DNA of 34,028 nt from Acidimicrobiia bacterium (GTDB lineage Bacteria; Actinomycetota; Acidimicrobiia; Spongiisociales; UBA5794): contig JALVQZ010000165.1 in assembly GCA_027036355.1 (NCBI GenBank), positions 1 through 34,028 of the forward strand, in the 5' to 3' direction. Below are positions 17,701-27,403 of this stretch, piece by piece. The position numbers were made by a program, and so were the translations under genes. The notes under the pieces were generated by a model that saw only the letters and a program-made list of their open reading frames with translations, was not told the origin of the DNA and made no database searches. Each line of letters starts with the position of its first letter. The first letter of the stretch is position 1.

Positions 17701-17731
17701 TATGCTATCGGCTCCGCCGTTCAATGACCAA
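17701..17731. promoter_or_regulatory. overlapping divergent promoters of rplM and the beta-CASP RNase
   Basis: Minus strand: TTGGTC (17731-17726), 18-base spacer, TAGCAT (17707-17702), predicting a start near A17696, right at the first leader hairpin of rplM. Plus strand: TATGCT (17701-17706) reads the same bases in the other direction, giving a leader of about 33 bases to the RNase gene. The two -10 elements share DNA, so both cannot be occupied at once. Confidence 0.45.
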
Positions 17732-17745
17732 CCGGAGCGTCGCCG

Positions 17746-19167
17746 ATGGCCCGAACACCACCCCATGGAGCCACGCTCACGATCCACGGCGCCGCCGGAG
17801 AGGTCACCGGCTCGTGCCATCTCCTGGAAGCCAACGGCGTCCGCATCCTCGTCGACTGTGGGATGTTCCAAGGCAGCGACGACCTCGAACACGACAACGA
17901 GCAACCCTTCGGCTTCGACCCGGCAGCCATCGACGTGCTCGTGCTCACCCACGCCCACCTCGACCACTGCGGCCGGATCCCCCTGCTGGTCAAACGCGGG
18001 TTCCGAGGCGAGATCGTGGCCACCTCGGCCACCAGGGAGCTCGCCGAGCTGGTCCTCCTCGACGCCGCCAAGCTCCAGGAGGAAGACGCCGAACGCGACG
18101 CCCGCAAAGCCCGCAGGGAGGGCAGGGAGCCGAAGGAGCCGCTCTACACCACCGCGGACGCCGCCTGGGCGATGGGGTTCTTCGGCCGCAACGCCACCTA
18201 CGGTGAGGCGATCCGGATCGGCCCCGGCATCGACGCCACGTTCCTCGACGCCGGCCACATCCTCGGCTCCGCCACCGTCGTGGTCGACGTCACCACCGGC
18301 GACGAGGTGCGCAGGATCACCTTCTCGGGGGACATCGGCAACCACGGGCGGCCGATCATGCGGGACCCCACCCCACCTCCGCCGTCGGACTACGTCGTCA
18401 TGGAGTCGACCTACGGGGACCGCCGCCACAAGTCGGTGCAGGCGTCGGTGACCGAGCTGTACGAGGCGATCGACGACACGCTCCGGCGCGGCGGCAACGT
18501 CATCATCCCCACCTTCGCCCTCGAACGGGCCCAGGAGGTCCTCTACTTCATCCGCGAGGCGTGCGAGGACGGGCGACTCCCCCGCGCGATGCCCGTCTAC
18601 CTCGACTCCCCCATGGCGATCAGCGCCACCGAGATCTACCTCCACCACCCCGAAGCGGTCGATCCCGATACGTACCGTCAACTTCAGAAAGGCGACGACC
18701 CGTTCCGGCCACCGGGCCTCCAGATGACCCGCGACGTCCAAGCCTCGATGCAGATCAACCACGTGCACGGCGGTGCCGTGATCCTGGCGGGCTCCGGCAT
18801 GGCGACCGGCGGGCGCGTGAAGCACCACCTCAAGCACAACCTGTGGCGGGAGGAATGCAGCGTCGTGTTCGTCGGCTATGCCGCCAAGGGGACGCCGGCG
18901 AGGGCGATCATCGACGGAGCCGACGAGATCCGGCTGTTCGGCGAGGAGATCAAGGTTCGGGCTCGCATCTACACCATCAACGGCTTCTCCGCGCACGCCG
19001 ACCACGACGAGCTCATCGAATGGGTCTCCCATGCCGGCACACCGCGTGAGGTGTTCCTCGTCCACGGGGAACGTCACCGGGGCATGGACGCCCTCGCCCA
19101 CGATCTGCGCGCCAAGGGCTACCGGGTCGGCGAACCCAAGGCCCACCATCCCTACCGACTGACGTAG
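17746..19167 (+). CDS. MBL-fold beta-CASP ribonuclease (YSH1/CPSF73-like)
   Basis: 473 residues. Metallo-beta-lactamase motifs: THAHLDHCG (His 69, His 71, Asp 73, His 74), DAGHILGS (His 171), SGDIGNHG (Asp 196); then the beta-CASP insert with [36 protein letters not shown]; then [14 protein letters not shown] and LVHGERH near the C-terminus. This is the zinc-dependent RNase class related to archaeal and eukaryotic CPSF73, found in many bacteria; it is shorter than and distinct from RNase J, which is not in the window. Likely a cytosolic RNA-processing or decay enzyme. It is divergent from rplM and converges on truA with a 3-base gap, an insertion between two genes that are usually adjacent. 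Confidence 0.92.
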   Translation: MARTPPHGATLTIHGAAGEVTGSCHLLEANGVRILVDCGMFQGSDDLEHDNEQPFGFDPAAIDVLVLTHAHLDHCGRIPLLVKRGFRGEIVATSATRELAELVLLDAAKLQEEDAERDARKARREGREPKEPLYTTADAAWAMGFFGRNATYGEAIRIGPGIDATFLDAGHILGSATVVVDVTTGDEVRRITFSGDIGNHGRPIMRDPTPPPPSDYVVMESTYGDRRHKSVQASVTELYEAIDDTLRRGGNVIIPTFALERAQEVLYFIREACEDGRLPRAMPVYLDSPMAISATEIYLHHPEAVDPDTYRQLQKGDDPFRPPGLQMTRDVQASMQINHVHGGAVILAGSGMATGGRVKHHLKHNLWREECSVVFVGYAAKGTPARAIIDGADEIRLFGEEIKVRARIYTINGFSAHADHDELIEWVSHAGTPREVFLVHGERHRGMDALAHDLRAKGYRVGEPKAHHPYRLT

Positions 19168-19170
19168 CCG

Positions 19171-19941
19171 TCAACGGTCGGCGAGCCACGCCGGCGGCCG
19201 CAGCTCCTCGCCTGGATACCCCACCCCGACCAGCGTGAGGCCGTGCGCGGGAGCAGCTCCCTTCGCCCTGGCCCGGTCCCGCGCCGCCAGGATGGCCGGC
19301 ACGTCGTCGACGGCGACCCGGCCCCGTCCCACCTCGAGCGACAGGGCCACGATCGAACGCACCATCTGATGGCAGAAGGAACTCGCCCCGATCGACAGCT
19401 CGACGATGTCACCCACCCGTCGCCATCCCGCCCACCGGACCTCCCGCACCGTCACCTTCCCCTCACGGTTGCGACAGAACGAGGCGAAGTCGTGCTCCCC
19501 CACGAAGGCACCCATGGCCCGGTCCATCGCGTCGGCGTCGAGTCGCGTCGGGAAGTGCAACGTGGTGCGAGCGGCGAACGGATCGGGCGCCTCCCGATCG
19601 AGGATCCGGTAGCGATAGGCGCGGCCGGTGGCGGAGAACCGGGCATGGAACCCGTCGGGGACGAACGCCGCTCCCAGGACCGCGATCTCGGGCCCCAGAC
19701 GCCGGTTGAGCGATCGGCGGATCCGGTCGAGATCGACGGGACCGGGGGTCACGAACGAGACCACCTGGCCGTCGGCGTGGACGCCTCGGTCGGTCCGTCC
19801 GGCGACGACGGTCTCGAGCGGCGAGACGAACGGCGCGAGCGCGTCCTCGAGCTCCCCCTGCACCGTCCGCACCCCCGGCTGGCGGGCGTAGCCGTGGAAG
19901 TCGGTGCCGTCGTAGGCGAGGTCGAGGCGGACGGTCGACAT
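19171..19941 (-). CDS. truA: tRNA pseudouridine(38-40) synthase
   Basis: 256 residues from ATG 19941 (MSTVRLDLAYDGTDFHGYAR). The catalytic Asp is in AGRTDRGVHADGQVVSF (about residue 50); FHARFSATGRAYRYRI and SFCHQMVRSIVALSLEVG are further family motifs. It isomerises uridines 38-40 in the anticodon stem. The open frame upstream to 20415 is a shadow of the next membrane protein. Normally follows rplQ in actinobacteria; here a 5-kb accessory block lies between. Confidence 0.97.
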   Translation of the reverse strand: MSTVRLDLAYDGTDFHGYARQPGVRTVQGELEDALAPFVSPLETVVAGRTDRGVHADGQVVSFVTPGPVDLDRIRRSLNRRLGPEIAVLGAAFVPDGFHARFSATGRAYRYRILDREAPDPFAARTTLHFPTRLDADAMDRAMGAFVGEHDFASFCRNREGKVTVREVRWAGWRRVGDIVELSIGASSFCHQMVRSIVALSLEVGRGRVAVDDVPAILAARDRARAKGAAPAHGLTLVGVGYPGEELRPPAWLADR

Positions 19942-19946
19942 CGCCG

Positions 19947-20474
19947 TCAGAAGACGATCCCGCCGCTGAAGATCGCCGACACGATGATCCAGCCGATGAG
20001 GCCGAGCACGGCCGACGCAGCCGCCTTCTCGAGGGGCAGGTCGGCCACGTAGTGGACGCCGTAGGCGACGATGGCCAGCAGCCACACCGCGCCCAGGATG
20101 AACGAGAGGAGCCCCGCCGACGGCAGCAAGCGAGTCGTGAACAACAACAGGAGCAACGTCGGGTAGGCGAAGCCGGCGATGCGCAGCACCGTGGCGTACC
20201 CGAGATGGCCCGAGAACAGGTACCGACTGGCCGCGTAGGTGATCCCCGAATAGACGAGCCAGAAGACGATGGCGCTCAGCAAGGACCCGATGACCTGGTT
20301 GAATCCCAACGCCAGCCCGAAGAGCGACTGACCGTTCCCGAGCAGCAGAAGGATCTGGGTGACCACGACCAGGATGAGCCCGTCGCCGGTGGCCCGGTCG
20401 TTCAGGTCCATCCACACGAAGGCGTCACGCTCGAAGCGCAACGTCTGCAGTAGGCGATGAAGCACGGCTCCCAC
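19947..20474 (-). CDS. Yip1-like multispanning membrane protein
   Basis: 175 residues from GTG 20474, with CAGGGAG six bases upstream. A short soluble N-terminus (RLLQTLRFERDAFVWMDLNDRATG) precedes five hydrophobic helices, about 33-50, 56-80, 96-115, 120-140 and 152-174. The N-terminal pattern and helix layout resemble the bacterial Yip1/DUF1282-type family. No enzymatic motif is seen and the function is unknown. It runs into truA with a 5-base gap, so truA may be transcribed from the promoter of this gene. Confidence 0.65.
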   Translation of the reverse strand: MGAVLHRLLQTLRFERDAFVWMDLNDRATGDGLILVVVTQILLLLGNGQSLFGLALGFNQVIGSLLSAIVFWLVYSGITYAASRYLFSGHLGYATVLRIAGFAYPTLLLLLFTTRLLPSAGLLSFILGAVWLLAIVAYGVHYVADLPLEKAAASAVLGLIGWIIVSAIFSGGIVF

Positions 20475-20522
20475 ACGGGACTCCCTGTCGCTGGCCGGTC
20501 AGGTTACCGGGGCGGAAGCTCC

Positions 20523-20528
20523 TAGCCT
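20523..20528 (+). promoter_or_regulatory. candidate -10 of a leaderless NUDIX transcript
   Basis: TAGCCT ends 8 bases before the ATG at 20537 and there is no Shine-Dalgarno sequence, so transcription would start at or very near the start codon. No convincing -35. Confidence 0.4.
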
Positions 20529-20536
20529 CGTCTTCG

Positions 20537-21097
20537 ATGACCGACCGACCCGATCTCGACCACCGGCGCAACGGGCTCATCGCTTCCTTGGAACGGTTCG
20601 TCGACGACCCCGAGGTGCGAGACCGCATGCTGGCGCTGGCCACGACGAACCGGCACCCGTGTTCCCGGTCGTTGTTCGTACCCGGACACTTCACGGCGTC
20701 GGGCTTCGTCCTTTCTCCCGATCGCCGTTCGGTCCTCCTCATCGAGCATCGGCGGCTCCGTCGATGGCTCCAGCCCGGAGGGCACATCGATCCGTCCGAT
20801 CGCTCTCCCGAGGCGGCGGCTCGCCGGGAGGTCGCCGAGGAAACGGGCGTCGCCGACCTGACCCTCCTCGTCGACGGGCTCTTCGATCTCGACATCCACC
20901 CGATCCCGCCCCGATCGAACGAGCCCGAGCACGAGCACTTCGACCTCCGCTACGCGTTCGTCGCGGCGAGCGGCGACCTCCGGGTGGACCCGGAGGTCGC
21001 CGACGCCCGCTGGGTGCCCTTCGGTGAACTCGATCCGTACGACCTCGACCGATCGACCCGACGCGCCATCGGCCGCCTCGCTTCCTTCGGCGCCTGA
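20537..21097 (+). CDS. NUDIX hydrolase
   Basis: 186 residues. Nudix box in the variant form [25 protein letters not shown] region (start near residue 81), with the REVAEETG core intact; the first acidic position is Asp and one extra residue precedes the core, as in the common GGHxxPxD subgroup. The N-terminal 45 residues form a helical lead-in ([15 protein letters not shown]), then [17 protein letters not shown]. The family hydrolyses nucleoside diphosphates linked to another moiety; the substrate cannot be told. Probably leaderless. Divergent from the Yip1-like gene. Confidence 0.88.
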   Translation: MTDRPDLDHRRNGLIASLERFVDDPEVRDRMLALATTNRHPCSRSLFVPGHFTASGFVLSPDRRSVLLIEHRRLRRWLQPGGHIDPSDRSPEAAARREVAEETGVADLTLLVDGLFDLDIHPIPPRSNEPEHEHFDLRYAFVAASGDLRVDPEVADARWVPFGELDPYDLDRSTRRAIGRLASFGA

Positions 21098-21141
21098 GTC
21101 TCGGGAACGACGAACTCCTGCAGGGCACGGGTCGCTGCGGG

Positions 21142-21147
21142 TATGCT
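21142..21147 (+). promoter_or_regulatory. candidate -10 upstream of dctP
   Basis: TATGCT lies six bases before an in-frame GTG (21154), so a leaderless product is possible, while the preferred ATG at 21208 has its own strong ribosome site. GTCGCT-type -35 is weak. Confidence 0.45.
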
Positions 21148-21207
21148 GCGGCGGTGTCCGATGCAGGCGCACCGGATGCGCGGGAACGGTTGGACGAGGA
21201 GGAGCAC

Positions 21208-22362
21208 ATGGGCAAGAACGTCGACCCGGACAAGGTCGCCTTCGACCGACGCAAGTTCCTCACCACGGCTGGCGTTGCCGCCGTCGGTGGGATGACCTTG
21301 GCGATCGCAGGGTGTTCGGCCAACGAGGCGAGCGACGCGGCGGCTTCCGACAGCAGCCTGCCGACGATCGAGTGGGACATGGCAACGAGCTGGCCGCGAG
21401 GCCTCGACACGATCTTCGGCGGTGCCGAGACGTTCGCCGAGACGGTCAAGATGCTCAGCGGCGGCAAGTTCACGATCAACGCCCGCGAGGCGGGCGAGCT
21501 CGTCGGCGGCCTCGAGGTGCTGCCGTCGGTGCAGGAAGGCGGCGTCAAGGCCGGGCACACGGCCTCGTACTACTACATCGGCAAGAGCCCGATCACCGCC
21601 TTCGGGACCACGCTGCCGTTCGGATTCACGAGTCGCCAGCAGAACGCCTGGTTGTACGAGGGCGGCGGCCTGAAGATGCTCCAGGACCTCTACGCCGAGA
21701 AGTTCAACACGATCCAGTTCCCCGCCGGGAACACCGGCACCCAGATGGGTGGCTGGTTCAACAAGGAGATCAACAACGTCGGCGATCTCCAAGGGCTCAA
21801 GATGCGGATCCCGGGTCTCGGCGGCAAGGTGATGGAGAAGCTGGGGGTCCTCGTCCAGGTCCTGCCGGGCGGTGAGATCTTCCAGGCGCTCCAGACGGGC
21901 AACATCGACGCCACCGAGTGGGTGGGACCCTACGACGACACGAAACTCGGGTTCAACGAGGTCGCCAAGTTCTACTACTACCCGGGTTGGTGGGAGCCGG
22001 GCCCGTCCCTCGAGGTCCAGATCGGGCTCAACGAGTGGAACAACCTCCCCGAGGAGTACCAGGCCATCGTCGAGGCCGCGGCGTACGTGGCGAACATGAC
22101 GATGATGGCCCGGTACGACGTCCGGAACCCCGAGGCCCTCCAGGAGATCATCGACGGCGGCAACGTCACGATCCTGCCCTTCCCCGACGAGGTCATGGCC
22201 GCGTCGAAGGAAGCCGCCGATGAGCTCATGGATGAGATGAAGGGACAGGACGCCGACTTCGCCGCGGTGTTCGAGCAGTGGGACGCGTTCCGCAAGTCCA
22301 GCTACCAGTGGCTCGGTCTCGCCGAACTCGGCATGCTCCAGACGAGCACCCTGCAGACCTGA
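21208..22362 (+). CDS. dctP: TRAP transporter substrate-binding protein, TakP-like
   Basis: Extracellular receptor of a tripartite ATP-independent periplasmic transporter. 384 residues from ATG 21208 (GAGGAGGAG three bases upstream). Twin-arginine signal [10 protein letters not shown] (Arg 14-15) with lipobox LAIAGC (Cys 36), so a Tat-exported lipoprotein is predicted. The mature part closely follows TakP-type receptors of 2-oxo acids: [53 protein letters not shown] (ligand Arg), [14 protein letters not shown] and [11 protein letters not shown]. Substrate is likely a 2-oxocarboxylate or lactate, by family. An in-frame GTG at 21154 would add 18 residues. Its membrane partners dctM and dctQ are on the opposite strand, tail to tail. 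Confidence 0.92.
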   Translation: MGKNVDPDKVAFDRRKFLTTAGVAAVGGMTLAIAGCSANEASDAAASDSSLPTIEWDMATSWPRGLDTIFGGAETFAETVKMLSGGKFTINAREAGELVGGLEVLPSVQEGGVKAGHTASYYYIGKSPITAFGTTLPFGFTSRQQNAWLYEGGGLKMLQDLYAEKFNTIQFPAGNTGTQMGGWFNKEINNVGDLQGLKMRIPGLGGKVMEKLGVLVQVLPGGEIFQALQTGNIDATEWVGPYDDTKLGFNEVAKFYYYPGWWEPGPSLEVQIGLNEWNNLPEEYQAIVEAAAYVANMTMMARYDVRNPEALQEIIDGGNVTILPFPDEVMAASKEAADELMDEMKGQDADFAAVFEQWDAFRKSSYQWLGLAELGMLQTSTLQT

Positions 22363-22381
22363 CCCGCGACCGACGAGAACC

Positions 22382-22413
22382 ACGTGGGGGCGGCCGTTCG
22401 GCCGCCCCCACGT
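22382..22413. terminator. bidirectional terminator between dctP and dctM
   Basis: Perfect 14-base arms (22382-22395 and 22400-22413) with a 4-base loop, in the gap between two convergent genes. GC-rich, no T-run in either direction; symmetric, so it can serve both transcripts. Confidence 0.75.
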
Positions 22414-22475
22414 CGCGTCGGGATCCTTCGGGGCGGGGCACCGGGAGCGGACACCCCTCGACGACCGCGAGCGTG

Positions 22476-23813
22476 TCAGGTGGTGGCGCGCGAGAGCTGG
22501 ACGAGCCAGTCGACGGTGATCGGGAACAGCATCACGATGACGAGCGCCACCCCCTGGAGGGCCATGAACGGTAACGCGCCCTTGTGGATGTCCCCGGTCT
22601 TCACTTCAGGTGGTGCCACCGATTGGAGGTAGAACAACGAGAAGCCGACCGGCGGCGAGATGAACGCCATGTTGAGGTTGATGGCGACCAACACGAGGAA
22701 CCAGATCAGGTTGACGTCCAGTGCGACGGCGGCGGGGATGAAGATCGGCATGGCGATGAAGGTGATCTCGATGAACTCCAGGTTGATGCCCAGGATGAAG
22801 ATGGCGATCATCGACGTGATGATGAACCCCCACTTGCCGCCCGGCAGGTCCGTCAGCAGGTTCGTCGCGAACCGCTGACCCCCGAGTCGATCGAACACCA
22901 GGGCGAAGAACGTCGACGCGAACAGGATCATCAGCACCAGGGCCGTGATGTCGGCCGTCGCCCGACCCGACCCCTTGATCACCTCCCAGGTGAGGTTGCG
23001 GTTGACGAAGGCCAAGAACGCGGCGCCGAAGGCGCCCACCGCTCCGGCCTCGGTCGGTGAGGCGATCCCGAAGAAGATGCTGCCCAACACGGCGAAGATG
23101 AGCAGCAGCGGAGGCACGACCGCCACCATGGCCTTGCGGGCCAGCGCCCAGCCGTGGTGGGTTCGCTCCTCGGGCGGCATCGGCGGCGCCTTGTGGGGCT
23201 GGAGCACGGCGACGACGAAGGCGTACAGGGCGTAGAGACCCGACAGGATGATGCCCGGGATCAACGCCCCGAGGAACAGGTCCCCCACCGACACGCCGGC
23301 GACCCCGGCGAGCAGGACGAGCACCAGGCTCGGCGGCACGAGCTGGGCCATCGTCCCCGACCCCACGATGACTCCCGTCGCCAGCTTGTGGTCGTACCCG
23401 TGGCGCACCATGACCGGCAGGGCGAGCAGCCCCATCACGATGACGGTCGCCGCCACGACACCGGTCGCCGCCGCCAGCAGCGTCCCGACGAACACGACCG
23501 TCAACGCCAGCCCGCCTCGGATGGGCCCGAGGATCATGGCGATCGTCGTCAGGAGCTCCTCGGCGAGGCCCGACCGCTCGAAGATGGCCCCCATGAAGAC
23601 GAAGAAGATGATCGCCAGGAGCGTGAAGTCCGACATCGCGCCGAACCAGCGGTTGGGGAGCAACCGGAGGAAGGTCGTGTCGATGACCCCCAGCGCCACG
23701 CCGAGGAACGTGAACACGACGGCGGTCCCGGCGAACGAGAACGCCACGGGGTAGCCCACGAGGAGCAGGACGAGGAAGAGCACGAACATGATGACGGCCA
23801 ACCAACCACCCAT
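22476..23813 (-). CDS. dctM: TRAP transporter large permease subunit
   Basis: 445 residues, about 12 hydrophobic helices, the ion-coupled transport channel. Family markers: [14 protein letters not shown] near the N-terminus, [55 protein letters not shown], and [18 protein letters not shown] with [18 protein letters not shown] towards the C-terminus. Lies 12 bases after dctQ; expected to use a sodium or proton gradient to import the ligand bound by the neighbouring TakP-like receptor. Confidence 0.95.
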   Translation of the reverse strand: MGGWLAVIMFVLFLVLLLVGYPVAFSFAGTAVVFTFLGVALGVIDTTFLRLLPNRWFGAMSDFTLLAIIFFVFMGAIFERSGLAEELLTTIAMILGPIRGGLALTVVFVGTLLAAATGVVAATVIVMGLLALPVMVRHGYDHKLATGVIVGSGTMAQLVPPSLVLVLLAGVAGVSVGDLFLGALIPGIILSGLYALYAFVVAVLQPHKAPPMPPEERTHHGWALARKAMVAVVPPLLLIFAVLGSIFFGIASPTEAGAVGAFGAAFLAFVNRNLTWEVIKGSGRATADITALVLMILFASTFFALVFDRLGGQRFATNLLTDLPGGKWGFIITSMIAIFILGINLEFIEITFIAMPIFIPAAVALDVNLIWFLVLVAINLNMAFISPPVGFSLFYLQSVAPPEVKTGDIHKGALPFMALQGVALVIVMLFPITVDWLVQLSRATT

Positions 23814-23825
23814 GCCCGGCCTCCT

Positions 23826-24485
23826 CTACTCGATCCTCATCGGTGCTTCGTGCTCCACGGGCAGCTCCACCCAGTCCTCGTGCCCGGCGAGAACGGCGGT
23901 CAGCTTCACCATCTCGGCGAGGGACTGGAGGAACAACAGTCCGAAACCGACGAGGATCATCGCCTTGATGGGGGCCCGCGGAAGACCACTGGGGTCGGGA
24001 CTGTTCTCCCAGATGGTCCAGATCTTCCACGTGGTGAAGCTGCCGGTCTGCGACGTGAACGAGCTGAGGACCCAGCTCAGGCTCACCCACAACCCGACGA
24101 TGGTGAAGGGGATGAGGGCGATGATGTGGCCGATGAAGTCGATCCACACCTTGGTCCGCAGCGGCTGCTCCGCCCACCAGAAGTCGACCCGCACGTTGAT
24201 CTGGTGCTTGAGGATGTAGCCGAACCCGAGCAGGAACACGAGCGAGTACATGTACCACTGCGACTCGAGCCAGTAGTTGTTGACCAGCCGGGTCTCGAGG
24301 AACCGGCCGAGGTAACGGAGCACGACGTTGGTGAAGCCGACGGTGACGACGACGATCACGATGTACGGGGTGATCGAACCGGCCTTCTCGTTGATGGTGT
24401 CGACGACCCGTTCGTAGGCGAGGGCGGCGCGCCACAATCCGGTCGCCTCCTGCCCCTTCCGTTCCGACGTCGAGGCGTCGGTCAT
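23826..24485 (-). CDS. dctQ: TRAP transporter small permease subunit
   Basis: 219 residues from ATG 24485 (GGAGGA at 24500-24495); the upstream ATG at 24539 has no ribosome site. Four helices, about 38-58, 76-94 (WYMYSLVFLLGFGYILKH), 113-135 and 175-198. The motif INVRVDFWW is typical of DctQ. Larger than classic DctQ, as is usual for TakQ-type partners. Forms the membrane complex with DctM. Divergent from the universal stress gene. Confidence 0.92.
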   Translation of the reverse strand: MTDASTSERKGQEATGLWRAALAYERVVDTINEKAGSITPYIVIVVVTVGFTNVVLRYLGRFLETRLVNNYWLESQWYMYSLVFLLGFGYILKHQINVRVDFWWAEQPLRTKVWIDFIGHIIALIPFTIVGLWVSLSWVLSSFTSQTGSFTTWKIWTIWENSPDPSGLPRAPIKAMILVGFGLLFLQSLAEMVKLTAVLAGHEDWVELPVEHEAPMRIE

Positions 24486-24579
24486 CGGCTGCCGTCCTCC
24501 ATGTGCCGAGAGACTAGACGGCGCCGAACGGCCGCGCACGCCTGCGGGTAACCTGCGGCGGACGAGCGAAGGAGCGCCG

Positions 24580-25041
24580 ATGCGAATGGTGATCGCGACC
24601 GACCTGACCCGTGCGTCCGTGGACGCCGCCCGCTACGCGATGGCGCAGGCTCGGCGGGTCGGAGCGGATCTGATCGTCGCGCACGTGGTCGGGTCCAGCG
24701 AGATCGACACCGCCCCCGTCGCCGCCTACCGCTATCAGATCCACGAGCCCGAGCCCGACGCCCGACCCGTGGTCGACGAGTACCAGCGGGAGAAGCTCGC
24801 GGCGGTGAAACGCTGGTTCCATGAGGCCGTCGGCGACACCGACGGGGTGATGGTCTCGTACGAGATCGCCTTCGGGGACCTTCCCGAGGTGCTCCGGTCG
24901 ATCGTGACGGACGCCGCCGCGGAATCCCTCACCGTCGGCGTCCGAGGCCACGACAGCGTCGGCCGGCGCCTGTCCCGGATCCTGCTGGACGCACCGGTCC
25001 CGGTCGTCGTCGTCCGCGAAGGCATCCTGGGAAGCGACTGA
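24580..25041 (+). CDS. universal stress protein family, TRAP-associated
   Basis: 153 residues: MRMVIATDLTRASVDAARYA opens the UspA fold, and the C-terminal half has GDLPEVLRSIVTDAAAESLTVGVRG. The ATP loop of the family is G-x2-G-x9-G-(S/T); here Gly 120 and Gly 123 are present but the third position is Arg 133 and the following loop is shortened, so ATP binding is doubtful. GAAGGAG supports the start, with TAACCT (24549-24554) a possible -10. UspA proteins often accompany TRAP genes (TeaD of Halomonas modulates its transporter); a similar role is plausible here but unproven. Confidence 0.85.
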   Translation: MRMVIATDLTRASVDAARYAMAQARRVGADLIVAHVVGSSEIDTAPVAAYRYQIHEPEPDARPVVDEYQREKLAAVKRWFHEAVGDTDGVMVSYEIAFGDLPEVLRSIVTDAAAESLTVGVRGHDSVGRRLSRILLDAPVPVVVVREGILGSD

Positions 25042-25056
25042 CCGTCCGCGGATCGA

Positions 25057-25407
25057 TCAGACGAGTTCGATGAGGGCCATCTCCGAACCGTCGCCGCGGC
25101 GAGGTCCCAGTTTGGTGATGCGCGTGTAGCCGCCCGGCCGTTCCGCGTAGCGGGGGCCGACCTCGTCGAAGAGCTTCGTGACGACCTCGGTGTCCCCGAC
25201 CTTGGCGAGGACCGTGCGACGAGCATGGAGGTCGCCGCGCTTGGCCTTGGTGATCATCTTCTCGACGTACGGCCGCAGGAGCTTCGCCTTGGCCTGGGTC
25301 GTCGTCACGCGTTCGTGCACGATGAGCTGACCGGCCAGGTTCGCCAGGATCTTGCGCTGATGCGACGGGCTCCCACCGAGGCGGGGACCCTTCTTCGGCC
25401 TCGGCAT
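25057..25407 (-). CDS. rplQ: 50S ribosomal protein L17
   Basis: 116 residues: [42 protein letters not shown] and the terminal [12 protein letters not shown] are standard L17. The ATG shares a base with the rpoA stop. It ends the alpha-operon run and converges with the universal stress gene 15 bases away; no terminator hairpin was evident. Confidence 0.98.
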   Translation of the reverse strand: MPRPKKGPRLGGSPSHQRKILANLAGQLIVHERVTTTQAKAKLLRPYVEKMITKAKRGDLHARRTVLAKVGDTEVVTKLFDEVGPRYAERPGGYTRITKLGPRRGDGSEMALIELV

Positions 25408-26360
25408 CAGACGCCACCTTCGCTGTCCTGGGCGGACTTCAGCGAGAAGCCGAGCTCGTCGAGCTTGGCCGTAACCTCCTCGAGGCTCTTCTGGCCGAAG
25501 TTCGTGATGTTGAGCAGATCGTCCTCGGTCTTCTCGATGAGCTCGCCGACGGTCTGGATCTGAGCGCGGCGGAGACAGTTGCGGGGACGCTCGGACAGGT
25601 CGAGCGCCTCGATCGGCAGATCCAGGTGCTCCTGGCCGGAGATCTCCTGCTGCACCATGTCGTCGGGCACGAGCGCCTGGTAGTCGTCCATGTCGGCGAT
25701 CAGCTCGAACAGGTTGCGCAACGTCCCGCCCGCCGACGACATCGCCTCCGACGGCGTGACCGATCCGTCGGTCTCGACATCGAGGACGAGCTTGTCGAAG
25801 TCGGTCATCTGCCCGACCTGGGTGCTCTCGACCCGGTACGAGACCTTCCGCACCGGCGAGAAGATCGAGTCGATCGGGATGATCCCGATGGCTTCGGCCT
25901 TCTTGTTCTTCTCCGCCGAGCGGTACCCGACGCCGCGTTCGGCGGTCATCTCCACCTCGAGCTTGCCGGAGGCCGACATCGTGGCCAGGTGCATGTCCTT
26001 GTTGACGACCTCGACGCCGGCGGGCACCTTCAGGTCGCCGGCGGTGACCTCGCCCTTGCCCTTGGCGGACAGGTACAGCGTCTGGGGCTCCTCGACGTCG
26101 ATGCGGAGGACGACCTGCTTGAGGTTCAGGATGAAATCGACGACGTCCTCGACGACGCCCTCCATGGTGGAGAACTCGTGCTGGACGCCTTCGATCCGAA
26201 CGGACGTGATGGCCGCACCGGGGATCCGGGACAGCAGCGTCCGACGCAGGGTGTTCCCGAGCGTGTACCCGAAGCCGGGCTCCAGCGGTTCGACGATGAA
26301 CCGCGACCTGGTGTCGTTGACGCTTTCCTCTTCGATGGCGGGTCGCTGCGTGATGAGCAC
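25407..26360 (-). CDS. rpoA: DNA-directed RNA polymerase subunit alpha
   Basis: 317 residues from GTG 26360 with AGAGGAG upstream; the open frame reaches 26522 only as a shadow of rpsD. N-terminal assembly domain ([24 protein letters not shown]), then the linker and C-terminal DNA-binding domain with [20 protein letters not shown] and [12 protein letters not shown]. Complete core polymerase subunit in the expected place between rpsD and rplQ. Confidence 0.98.
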   Translation of the reverse strand: MLITQRPAIEEESVNDTRSRFIVEPLEPGFGYTLGNTLRRTLLSRIPGAAITSVRIEGVQHEFSTMEGVVEDVVDFILNLKQVVLRIDVEEPQTLYLSAKGKGEVTAGDLKVPAGVEVVNKDMHLATMSASGKLEVEMTAERGVGYRSAEKNKKAEAIGIIPIDSIFSPVRKVSYRVESTQVGQMTDFDKLVLDVETDGSVTPSEAMSSAGGTLRNLFELIADMDDYQALVPDDMVQQEISGQEHLDLPIEALDLSERPRNCLRRAQIQTVGELIEKTEDDLLNITNFGQKSLEEVTAKLDELGFSLKSAQDSEGGV

Positions 26361-26407
26361 GGCGGACTCCTCTACTGCTCTACTGCGTGATTCGGTCTGG
26401 GCTACTG

Positions 26408-27013
26408 CTACTTCGAGTACAGCTCGACGACGAGCTGCTCTTGGATGTCGGTGTCGATCTGTTCCCGACTGGGGAGATCCTTGACGACGATCTTGCGCTC
26501 GTCCTTGTCGACGTCGAGCCATTCGGGAACGGGGCGATCGACGGTGTCGACCGAGTGCAGGATCGGGAGGACGTCCTTGCTGCGTTCCTTCACCGTCACC
26601 ACGTCACCGGCGCGGACCTGGTAGGACGGGATGTCCACCTTCTTGCCGTTCACGAGGAAGTGGGCGTGGTTGACGAGCTGGCGGGCCTGGGGCCTCGTCG
26701 CGGCCAGCCCGGCGCGGTACACGACGTTGTCGAGCCGGGCCTCGAGGATCTGGAGGAGGTTCGTCCCGGTGATGCCCTTCCGACGGGCCGCTTCCTTGTA
26801 GTAGCGACGGAACTGCTTCTCGAGGACCCCGTAGATGTGCTTGAGCTTCTGCTTCTCACGGAGCTGCACCATGTACTGGGACTCGCGGATGCGGCCCCGG
26901 CCGTGCTCGCCGGGCGGGTACGGGCGACGATCGAAGTACTTGGCCTTGTTCTCGTCGAGGAGCTGGCGAGCTCGACGGCTGACCTTGGTTCTCGGTCCGG
27001 TGTAGCGCGCCAT
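26408..27013 (-). CDS. rpsD: 30S ribosomal protein S4
   Basis: 201 residues: MARYTGPRTKVSRRARQLLD, then PPGEHGRGRIRESQYMVQL and the S4 domain (ARLDNVVYRAGLAATRPQAR, NGKKVDIPSYQVRAGDVV). No N-terminal zinc cysteines, so the C-minus form. The 47-base gap to rpoA contains two near-repeats of CTACTGC around 26373-26405 and no other signal. Confidence 0.98.
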   Translation of the reverse strand: MARYTGPRTKVSRRARQLLDENKAKYFDRRPYPPGEHGRGRIRESQYMVQLREKQKLKHIYGVLEKQFRRYYKEAARRKGITGTNLLQILEARLDNVVYRAGLAATRPQARQLVNHAHFLVNGKKVDIPSYQVRAGDVVTVKERSKDVLPILHSVDTVDRPVPEWLDVDKDERKIVVKDLPSREQIDTDIQEQLVVELYSK

Positions 27014-27016
27014 CGC

Positions 27017-27403
27017 TCAGCCCCGCTTCCGCTTCTTGGGGCGACATCCGTTGTGTGGGATCGGCGTGACGTCGCGGATGCCGGTGACCTCGATGCCCAT
27101 GTTCTGGAGGGTGCGGATGGCGGTCTCGCGTCCCGAACCGGATCCCGACACGATGACGTCGACCTTGCGCATCCCCATCTCGCCGGCCTTGCGGGCAGCC
27201 TGCTCGGCGGCGACCTGGGCGGCGTACGGCGTCGACTTGCGGGAGCCCTTGAACCCCACCGAACCGCCCGACGACCAGCCCACGACCTTGCCATCGAGAT
27301 CGGTCAGGGTGATGATCGTGTTGTTGAACGTGGCCTTGATGTGGGCCTGTCCGTGGTGGATGTTGCGCTTGACGCGGCGCCGTCTTCCCTGCTGTTTCGC
27401 CAT
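27017..27403 (-). CDS. rpsK: 30S ribosomal protein S11
   Basis: 128 residues. Typical core [40 protein letters not shown], and the C-terminal tail [19 protein letters not shown]. The ATG shares a base with the rpsM stop (TAATG); rpsD follows after 3 bases. Confidence 0.98.
   Translation of the reverse strand: MAKQQGRRRRVKRNIHHGQAHIKATFNNTIITLTDLDGKVVGWSSGGSVGFKGSRKSTPYAAQVAAEQAARKAGEMGMRKVDVIVSGSGSGRETAIRTLQNMGIEVTGIRDVTPIPHNGCRPKKRKRG

Noticed and set aside
17746-19167. RNase J, which would be expected to degrade the ribozyme-cleaved glmS mRNA
   Set aside because: The motif is HAHLDHCG with a YSH1/CPSF73-type layout and 473 residues; it lacks the RNase J C-terminal domain.
20770-20860. Nudix box with Asp for Glu and one extra residue as a possibly inactive variant
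   Set aside because: This GGHxxPxD form is common in a large NUDIX subgroup; the catalytic REVAEETG core is intact.
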